NCBI GenBank assembly: GCA_017619255.1
Contig: JAFZSS010000262.1
Coordinates: 1 to 13,944, forward strand
Direction: 5' to 3'
DNA: 13,944 nt
Origin: Muribaculaceae bacterium
GTDB lineage: Bacteria; Bacteroidota; Bacteroidia; Bacteroidales; Muribaculaceae
The position numbers and the translations under genes were made by a program. Numbering within the stretch: position 1 is the stretch's first letter; the number at the start of each line of letters is the position of its first letter. Shown in pieces: positions 6,390 through 12,508 of the stretch. The notes beneath the pieces were generated by a model. It was not told the origin of the DNA. It was given only the letters and a program-made list of their open reading frames with translations, and made no database searches.

Positions 6390-7325
6390 ATGAAAAAGAT
6401 ATCCATCCTCATCCCGTGCTTTAACGAGGAGAAAACGCTGCCGTTGCTCTACCCCGAGCTGGTGAAACTTATGGAGGGCCAGCCTGGCTATGAGTGGGAA
6501 ATCATGTTTGTCAACGACGGCAGCATCGACGGCACGCTGCAGTACCTCAAGCAACTGAGGCAGCAGGACAAGCGTGTCAACTATGTGGACTTGTCGCGCA
6601 ACTTCGGCAAGGAGGCGGCTATGCTCGCAGGCTTCGACTATGTCACCGGTGACTGCATGGTCATCATCGATGCCGACCTGCAGCATCCTCCTACACTCAT
6701 TCCCGAGATGATACACTGGTGGGAGCAGGGCTATGACGATGTCTATGCCAAGCGCAAGTCGCGTGGCAAGGAGAGCTGGCTGCGCAAGCGCCTCTCGCTG
6801 CGGTTCTATAAAATCCTGCAGAGTTCGTCACGCTTTAATGTGCTGCAGAATGTGGGCGACTTCCGCCTGCTCGACCGCTGCTGCATCAATGCCTTGAAGA
6901 AGATGCGCGAGAGCGAGCGTTACACCAAGGGGATGTACAGTTGGATTGGCTTTAAAAAGAAAGAGGTGGAATTTGAGCAGGGTGACCGCGTCGCCGGTGA
7001 GTCCTCGTGGAGTTACCGCCAGTTGTTCTCGTTTGCCATCGACGGCATCACATCGTTCACCACAGCACCGTTGCGCATCTCTACGATTGTGGGCTTTATC
7101 GTGTCGTTGCTCGCCTTCCTCTACATGATTTATGTGTTCATCAAGGCGCTCATCTGTGGTGATCCGGTGCGAGGCTATCCCACGCTGGTCATCCTCATCC
7201 TGTTTTTGGGCGGCATCCTGTTGCTGTCGTTGGGCATCATAGGTGAATACATCGGCCGCATCTACAACGAGACCAAAAACCGTCCCGACTACATCGTGCG
7301 GGAATTTAACGACAGCCGGGTATAG
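6390..7325 (+). CDS. GtrB/DPM-type GT2 glycosyltransferase, copy 1 (polyprenyl-phosphate sugar synthase)
   Basis: A 311-aa family 2 glycosyltransferase. The N-terminal GT-A domain has ISILIPCFNEE (4-14), FVNDGSIDGT (40-49), LSRNFGKEAAMLAGFDY (68-84) and the metal-binding D94-A-D96 in DADLQHPP. The segment SSWSYRQLF-AIDGITSF-T-APLRI (205-230) leads into two membrane helices (about 231-254 and 264-288), and the protein ends with a charged tail after GEYIGRIYNETK-RPDYIV. This is the layout of GtrB-like enzymes, which transfer a sugar from a nucleotide donor to undecaprenyl phosphate on the inner membrane face. The sugar is unknown. Copy 2 lies 68 nt downstream and is very similar throughout. Copy 1 has His at position 99 after DADLQ where copy 2 has Asp; both versions are known in the wider family. 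No GtrA flippase gene is in the window. Confidence 0.93.
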   Translation: MKKISILIPCFNEEKTLPLLYPELVKLMEGQPGYEWEIMFVNDGSIDGTLQYLKQLRQQDKRVNYVDLSRNFGKEAAMLAGFDYVTGDCMVIIDADLQHPPTLIPEMIHWWEQGYDDVYAKRKSRGKESWLRKRLSLRFYKILQSSSRFNVLQNVGDFRLLDRCCINALKKMRESERYTKGMYSWIGFKKKEVEFEQGDRVAGESSWSYRQLFSFAIDGITSFTTAPLRISTIVGFIVSLLAFLYMIYVFIKALICGDPVRGYPTLVILILFLGGILLLSLGIIGEYIGRIYNETKNRPDYIVREFNDSRV

Positions 7326-7393
7326 TGACTTCACGGTTGGTTACACCGGTTGATAGAAATATTGCAACAACTCAATCCCTTCAATAGAAGAAC

Positions 7394-8332
7394 ATGAAAA
7401 AGATAACCATACTTGTCCCTTGCTATAACGAGGAGATGAATCTGCCCTTGCTTTATCCCGAGCTGGTGAAGCTCATGGATGAGAACCGGGCCTATGAGTG
7501 GGAATTGCTGTTTGTCAACGACGGCAGCCACGACGGCACCCTGGAGCGCCTGTACGAAATGCGGCACCAGGACCCGAGAGTCAACATCGTGTCCCTGTCG
7601 CGCAACTTCGGCAAGGAGGTGGCGATGCTGGTGGGCTTTGATTATGCCAAGGGGGATTGCATGGTCATCGTCGATGCCGACCTGCAGGATCCGCCGTCAC
7701 TCATTCCCGAGATGATACATTGGTGGGAACAGGGCTATGACGATGTCTATGCCAAGCGCAAGTCGCGTGGCAAGGAGAGTTGGCTGCGCAAACGCCTGTC
7801 GCTGATGTTCTATCGCATGCTGCAGCAATCTTCCCGCTTCGACATGCTGAAGAATGTGGGCGATTTCCGTCTGCTCGACCGCCGCTGCATCAATGCCCTG
7901 CGCCGCATGCGCGAGAGCGAGCGCTACACCAAGGGCATGTTCAGCTGGATTGGTTTCAAGAAGAAAGAGATTGAGTTTGACCGTGGAAACAGGCAGGTGG
8001 GTAAATCCTCCTGGAGTTACCGCCAGCTCTTCTCGCTGGCGATTGACGGCATCACTTCGTTCTCATCAGCGCCCCTGCGCATTTCGACCATCGCCGGCTT
8101 TTTCATTTCGATGCTGGCTTTCATTTACATGATGGTGGTCTTTGTCAGGGCACTGTTCTGGGGCAACCCTGTGCAAGGTTATCCCTCCCTGTTGGTTTTC
8201 ATCCTGTTCCTGGGAGGCATCCAGTTATTGTCGATAGGTATCATCGGCGAGTACATTGGTCGCATTTATAACGAGTCCAAGCACCGTCCCGATTATATCG
8301 TGGATGAGTATAATGAAGAAAAAGTGAGTTGA
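7394..8332 (+). CDS. GtrB/DPM-type GT2 glycosyltransferase, copy 2
   Basis: A 312-aa paralog of the preceding gene that aligns without gaps to it over nearly the whole length: ITILVPCYNEE (4-14), FVNDGSHDGT, LSRNFGKEVAMLVGFDY, and the metal site D94-A-D96 in DADLQDPP, which is the more common GtrB form. The same SSWSYRQLF segment and two C-terminal membrane helices are present. The expected role is making a polyprenyl-phosphate-linked sugar at the cytoplasmic face. DNA identity to copy 1 is locally perfect, including a 50-bp identical run (6726-6775 and 7730-7779) in the region encoding QGYDDVYAKRKSRGKE. This suggests recent duplication or gene conversion. Its stop overlaps the start of the first membrane paralog (TGATG at 8330-8334), strongly tying the two products together. 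I saw no convincing promoter in the 68-nt gap before it. Confidence 0.93.
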   Translation: MKKITILVPCYNEEMNLPLLYPELVKLMDENRAYEWELLFVNDGSHDGTLERLYEMRHQDPRVNIVSLSRNFGKEVAMLVGFDYAKGDCMVIVDADLQDPPSLIPEMIHWWEQGYDDVYAKRKSRGKESWLRKRLSLMFYRMLQQSSRFDMLKNVGDFRLLDRRCINALRRMRESERYTKGMFSWIGFKKKEIEFDRGNRQVGKSSWSYRQLFSLAIDGITSFSSAPLRISTIAGFFISMLAFIYMMVVFVRALFWGNPVQGYPSLLVFILFLGGIQLLSIGIIGEYIGRIYNESKHRPDYIVDEYNEEKVS

Positions 8333-9996
8333 TGTCATCTGAGGGAAATAGGCCATCAAATGTGTCTCCTGCCCGCGGCAAACGGCTGGCCGATGTCTTC
8401 TACTGGCTTTTGCTCGTCGGGGGCTGTGCAGTGTTCCTGTTGATGAACCTGTACACTACCATCAAGGAGGATGACCTGTTTCACTCGTCCATAGGGAGCC
8501 GTTCCCTGCAGCCCATCACAGGGCTGCTTGATGTGTGGCGGTCATGGGTGGACTACTACCGCTTTGACCCGCGTACCTCCAATTTCCTGTCTTTCCTTTT
8601 TGACGGCGTGCTGGGCAAGTCCGTCTTCAATGTGTGCAACACGCTGGTGTTCGGCTTGATGGCGCACATCTTCAGCCGATTGACGACGGGCCGCAACTCG
8701 GCAATGGCCCTGGTGATGCTCTATACCTATATGGTGACGCGTATGCCCGTGCCGGGTGAGACGATGCTGTGGATGGACGGCAGTTTTAACTACTTGTGGT
8801 GCATCACGGCATCGTTGCTGATGGTGGCCTATTTGATGAAACACCGCGACCGGCAGCCTGGCTGGCTCAAGGGCGTGGCGCTGCTGATACTGGCACTGTT
8901 TGTTGGAGGCATGAACGAGGGGACGACCTTCGGCGTCTTTGGTGGCCTGTGCCTGTACTATCTGTTCAACCGTGACAAGGTGGACCGCACCGTGGTGATT
9001 GTCATGACGGGTTACCTGCTGGGCGTCATTCTGCTGATCACTTGTCCTGGAGCATGGGAGCGTGCCTCGAGCGAAGTGACGCATGATGCAGGCTTCATGC
9101 CGATGATGGCAGGTCGAAGCCGTCTGCTGCTGGACAAGTCGATACAATATATAACGCCTGCTGTGGCGGTCATCATTTTGATTGTCTCGCTGGCTGTTAG
9201 CCGTTTCAGGAAACTGTTCACCGCAACACCGTTGCCATGGATTTTTGTGGTGTTGATGGCGTTTGCCTTTATCGTCGGCAAGGACCAGCAGCGACCTTTC
9301 TTCGCCGTATCGATGGTGGGCCTCATCCTGGTTGTGATGGCGATCTATGCTATGATTAAGCGGGTGTGGTGGCTGCAACTCCTCGTGATAATCGGGGGGC
9401 TGGCGTTGTGCGTGAAATGCTACCCGGCCAATATCAGGACGATGAAGCAATATCAGGAGTTCTTCAACCAGGTGGAAGCCGATATCCGGCAGACTCCCGA
9501 TCGCCAGGTCATCCTCAAGGTTCCCCATTTTGACGGATACAGCCGTTTCATCAAGTACCTGAACTTCGATTCCTGGAATTACCTCATCCGCGAGGAGACC
9601 CTATGTTTCCATTACGATAAGGATAACATCCAGTTTGTCAACGACTCGGTGTATAATGCTTACCACGAGGGGCGTCTGCTCGATGGCGCGGTGCCCGTGC
9701 CGTTTGAGGCCAGGGACTGTGAAGCCGTGCAAGAGGTGTTTGCGCTGCCCGCGCGTGGCTATGTCGCTGTGCAGATGAGCCAGGACACCATCTCCTATGC
9801 CTATCAGTTTGCCCAGGCTTTCCAGGCTGACGGTACCCCCATGCCATTTCCTGTTCCTTATCTTCCCTTGCTCTACCAGGGTCACGAATATCTTATCTTC
9901 CCGTCTCTTGACGAAAAAGTCGCCCGCCTCTCGTTCAACCCGTTCACCCTCGAAGGCGCCCCCATTGACCTCGTCTTGGGTGTCACCGTCGACTGA
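8332..9996 (+). CDS. Polytopic membrane protein, DUF6056-like, putative GT-C glycosyltransferase, paralog 1
   Basis: A 554-aa integral membrane protein with about ten hydrophobic helices, then a soluble C-terminal part of some 180 residues. The first helix (about 22-44) is followed by K-E46-D47-D48, an acidic motif where GT-C enzymes carry catalytic or metal-binding acids. Other conserved blocks are FNVCNTLVFGLMAH, MPVPGETMLWMDGSFNYLW, GGMNEGTTFGVFGGLCLYYLFNR and CPGAWERASS. The C-terminal part has FDGYSRFIKYLNF and YDKDNIQFVNDSVYNAYHEGRLLDGAVP, shared with both paralogs downstream. I recall this pattern as DUF6056; the GT-C assignment is an inference from topology, the acidic loop and coupling to GtrB-like genes. 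Start: ATG at 8332, overlapping the GT2 stop as TGATG; a TTG one codon earlier is also possible. It could equally be an oligosaccharide polymerase or ligase. Confidence 0.72.
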   Translation: MSSEGNRPSNVSPARGKRLADVFYWLLLVGGCAVFLLMNLYTTIKEDDLFHSSIGSRSLQPITGLLDVWRSWVDYYRFDPRTSNFLSFLFDGVLGKSVFNVCNTLVFGLMAHIFSRLTTGRNSAMALVMLYTYMVTRMPVPGETMLWMDGSFNYLWCITASLLMVAYLMKHRDRQPGWLKGVALLILALFVGGMNEGTTFGVFGGLCLYYLFNRDKVDRTVVIVMTGYLLGVILLITCPGAWERASSEVTHDAGFMPMMAGRSRLLLDKSIQYITPAVAVIILIVSLAVSRFRKLFTATPLPWIFVVLMAFAFIVGKDQQRPFFAVSMVGLILVVMAIYAMIKRVWWLQLLVIIGGLALCVKCYPANIRTMKQYQEFFNQVEADIRQTPDRQVILKVPHFDGYSRFIKYLNFDSWNYLIREETLCFHYDKDNIQFVNDSVYNAYHEGRLLDGAVPVPFEARDCEAVQEVFALPARGYVAVQMSQDTISYAYQFAQAFQADGTPMPFPVPYLPLLYQGHEYLIFPSLDEKVARLSFNPFTLEGAPIDLVLGVTVD

Positions 9997-10019
9997 CAAC
10001 GAGAATTTTTGGCAAAATA

Positions 10020-10051
10020 TTTGCAGAGTTGTGGCAAATGGTGTAATTTCG
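10020..10051 (+). promoter_or_regulatory. Bacteroidota-type promoter for frr
   Basis: TTTG (10020-10023), a 20-nt spacer and TAATTTCG (10044-10051), one mismatch from TAnnTTTG. Transcription should start near 10057, leaving a leader of about 43 nt rich in A and C before ATG 10100. A short dyad, GCAAA-ATA-TTTGC (10012-10024), overlaps the TTTG box and may be chance. Confidence 0.72.
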
Positions 10052-10099
10052 TGACCACTAAAACAACAATTCAACAACAAAACAATAAAAAACAAGACT

Positions 10100-10660
10100 A
10101 TGAATGATGTGAAATTCTATCTCGACGCAGCCGAGAAAAAGATGCAGGAAGCCGTGGATTTTCTCGATGACACCCTGGCACACATCCGTGCTGGCAAGGC
10201 CAATGTGAAGATCCTCGACGGTATCCGTGTGAACTATTATGGCAGCCCTGTGCCCATCGACAATGTAGCCAATGTGAGCACTCCCGACCAGCGCACCATC
10301 GCTATCATGCCCTGGGAACGCAACATGATCGGAACCATCGAGAAGGCTATCATCGACAGTAATGTGGGCATCATGCCTGTCAACAATGGCGAGGTGATCC
10401 GCCTGAACATTCCTCCCTTGACCGAGGAGCGCCGCAAAATGCTCGTCAAGGACTCCAAGGCTGAGAGCGAGAAAGCCCGCGTGAGTATCCGCAACGCTCG
10501 TCGCGAGGCCATCGAGGGCTTGAAGAAGGCCGTTAAGGAAGGCATGAGCGAGGACATCAGCAAGGATGGCGAGGACAAGGTGCAGAAGATTCATGACAAG
10601 TTCATGAAGAAGATTGACGAGATCTTTGCCGCCAAGGAGAAGGAAATCCTGACCGTATAG
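10100..10660 (+). CDS. frr: Ribosome recycling factor
   Basis: A 186-aa protein of standard length for RRF, which with EF-G splits post-termination ribosomes in the cytoplasm. Recognisable segments include the N-terminal helix ending in [23 protein letters not shown] (about 27-49), then [21 protein letters not shown] and [32 protein letters not shown] (80-113). Next comes [28 protein letters not shown], and the charged C-terminal helix ends near ILTV. The domain I helix bundle and domain II beta region are both complete. In many bacteria frr sits with pyrH, tsf or rpsB; here it lies alone between two paralogous membrane proteins of a glycosylation cluster. It has its own promoter 49 nt upstream of the start and a long hairpin just downstream. 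Frr is essential in most bacteria, so the gene is presumably the functional copy. Confidence 0.97.
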   Translation: [186 protein letters not shown]

Positions 10661-10680
10661 CAATTATTTGTCAAATTACC

Positions 10681-10733
10681 GTGAATAGTGGATGGTTGAC
10701 TTGACGCGTCAGGTGCAACTATTCGCTATTCAT
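10681..10733 (+). terminator. Long imperfect RNA hairpin after frr (terminator or repeat-derived element)
   Basis: The left arm 10683-10698 (GAATAGTGGATGGTTG) pairs at all 16 positions with 10716-10731 (CAACTATTCGCTATTC), counting three G-U pairs; one or two more pairs extend outward. Inside it, ACTTGA (10699-10704) pairs with TCAGGT (10709-10714) around a CGCG loop, leaving only G10715 unpaired. A T-containing tract (ATTGTTTTC) follows directly. It lies 21 nt after the frr stop and 54 nt before the next ATG, which fits a terminator separating frr from paralog 2. The following T tract is interrupted, so termination strength is uncertain. A transcribed regulatory stem or small repeat element is the alternative. 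Confidence 0.6.
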
Positions 10734-10786
10734 TGTTTTCAGGTGATGCCGCAGTCATTCTGAAAACCGCTTAGCGAGACATCAAC

Positions 10787-12490
10787 ATGCAATCCTCCAA
10801 TCACATGAGTTCGCCTGGGAGCCGCCGGTGGCATGACGCTGCCTACTGGGGGCTGATGCTCGCGGCGTGCATCGTGTTCTATGTCTTGAATCTTTGGACC
10901 TCGTTCAAGGAAGACGACATGGAGTTTTCCTTGTTGCGCGATGCCGGTTTCATGGATTTTGTGCATGCCCGCTATGACCATTATCTGACGGCAAACGGCC
11001 GTTGTTCCGACTTTTTTGCCACCCTGTTTTGTGCCTATCTGGGCAAGCCGTTGTTCAACATCTGCAACACATTGGTGTTTGCATTGATGGCTCATCTGGT
11101 CAGCCTCCTCAGCGCAGGGCGCCGGTCGGCACTGACGCTGGCATTGTTCATTGCCTTTGTTGCCCTTTGTTTCCCCGTACCCGGGCAGACGATGCTGTTT
11201 GTTGCCGGCAGTTGCAATTACATGTGGGCCATCACGGCTTCGCTGTCGGTGATTCTTTTGCTGCGGCATCTCAGTAGTCGGCCGCACCCCGGCAAAATCA
11301 GGACCATCTTGCTGGTGCTGCTGGCCTTTACGGCGGCTAACTTCAATGAGGCCACCTCATTTGGCTTCTTTGGCGGTATGGTCCTGTATTATCTATTCAA
11401 CCGCAAGGAACTTAACCGTACCGTGGTACTGGTGTTGCTGGCATATTTGGCTGGAGCCTTGCTGATTATGGGATCGCCTGCCGCCTGGAACAGGGTCCAG
11501 AGTGGTGGCATCGCTTTGAACATGAGCCTGCCTCGTCTGCTTGCAAGCCGTTCCTATATTTTCGTCGGGAAGATGGTGAGTAGCGTGATGCCCGTTCTGG
11601 CTTTCCTCACAGGTGTTGTCGTGCTTCTGCGCAAGGGGCTGCGTCCCATCAGGGAATGTTTGTGGGCCTACATACTCTTCTGCCTCGCCTTGGTGATGTT
11701 CGTGCTGGGATACATCAATGACCGTGCCTATGCTCCTTTGGCCACCGTGGCGTTTATCATCGTCGCGACGGCTGTGGAGAAACTGTTGTCCAGGGGACGA
11801 TGGGCCAGCGGGTTGCGCATGGCAGTGATTACAGGTTGTATTATCTTGAGTATTGTTGGTTTTGCCCATGGGCTTAAGACTTTGGGCGCTTTAAAAACCT
11901 TTGAAGACAAGGTCAGCAATGAAATTGTGGCTGCTCCACGACAGGCCGTCCTGCACGAGTGCCGCTTTGATGGCGATGCAAGCCGTTTCATTGTGCCCTT
12001 GAGTTATGTGTCGTCAGACTATTTCGTGCGTGAGAATACTTATTGCGCGTTCTATGACAAGGATAATGTGCAGTTCGTCAGTGACTCGGTCTTTGCGCGC
12101 TATTATGAGGGACGCCTGCTTGATGGCGCCGTTGAAATGCCAATCACGAGCGATCGTCCCGACTTTGTATCTTCTGTGCTGCGTGTTCCTGGCCAGGACT
12201 ATATGGTGGTGACCCTCAAGGTGGATACGATGCCGTTTACCTCCCAGCAGGCCACCTATAAGCTGAAACCCGCTTCCTCCACGCTCTCTCAGGAGGATGT
12301 AAACTACCGCCTCAAGTACGGTTTGGCGACCGACAATATTCAGCTCGGCTTTTATCCCCTGCGTTTTGAGGACCGGACCGTGCTGGTGTTCCCGTCCATA
12401 GATGATAATGTAGCCAGCGTGTCTTTCCCCATTGATTTTAATGGTGAGACCCAGGTGACCCTCACGCCAGGGCAGCCTGTTGAACAATAA
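10787..12490 (+). CDS. Polytopic membrane protein, DUF6056-like, putative GT-C glycosyltransferase, paralog 2
   Basis: A 567-aa paralog of the gene at 8332. Helix one (about 18-38) precedes K-E42-D43-D44. The NGRCSDFFATLF segment is followed by KPLFNICNTLVFALMAH, FPVPGQTMLFVAGSCNYMW (where the E of PGET is Q), NFNEATSFGFFGGMVLYYLFNR and SPAAWNRVQS. Later helices include YINDRAYAPLATVAFIIVA, and the C-terminal part has CRFDGDASRFI and YDKDNVQFVSDSVFARYYEGRLLDGAVE. About ten membrane helices are expected, with the acidic loop and the C-terminal domain on the periplasmic side. It is closer by eye to paralog 3 than to paralog 1, sharing NEATSFGFF and the AYAPLATVAFIIVA stretch. I saw no clear promoter in the 126-nt gap after frr, so it may rely on read-through past the hairpin or on a promoter I cannot recognise. 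Function inferred as for paralog 1. A later ATG (10805) is possible. Confidence 0.72.
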   Translation: MQSSNHMSSPGSRRWHDAAYWGLMLAACIVFYVLNLWTSFKEDDMEFSLLRDAGFMDFVHARYDHYLTANGRCSDFFATLFCAYLGKPLFNICNTLVFALMAHLVSLLSAGRRSALTLALFIAFVALCFPVPGQTMLFVAGSCNYMWAITASLSVILLLRHLSSRPHPGKIRTILLVLLAFTAANFNEATSFGFFGGMVLYYLFNRKELNRTVVLVLLAYLAGALLIMGSPAAWNRVQSGGIALNMSLPRLLASRSYIFVGKMVSSVMPVLAFLTGVVVLLRKGLRPIRECLWAYILFCLALVMFVLGYINDRAYAPLATVAFIIVATAVEKLLSRGRWASGLRMAVITGCIILSIVGFAHGLKTLGALKTFEDKVSNEIVAAPRQAVLHECRFDGDASRFIVPLSYVSSDYFVRENTYCAFYDKDNVQFVSDSVFARYYEGRLLDGAVEMPITSDRPDFVSSVLRVPGQDYMVVTLKVDTMPFTSQQATYKLKPASSTLSQEDVNYRLKYGLATDNIQLGFYPLRFEDRTVLVFPSIDDNVASVSFPIDFNGETQVTLTPGQPVEQ

Positions 12491-12508
12491 AACTAATTAA
12501 ACCCTCTG

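Noticed and set aside
8329..8331. TTG start for membrane paralog 1
   Set aside because: An ATG follows immediately and makes the usual TGATG overlap with the upstream stop; TTG is possible but needless.
8542..9528. Long minus-strand frame (328 aa) opposite membrane paralog 1, with similar ones at 5536-6390, 10058-10663 and 13187-13846
   Set aside because: All are His/Gln-rich shadows of well-supported plus-strand genes, with no promoter or domain of their own.
10012..10024. Short palindrome GCAAA-ATA-TTTGC before frr
   Set aside because: Five-bp arms in AT-rich DNA are expected by chance, and there is no T tract for a terminator.
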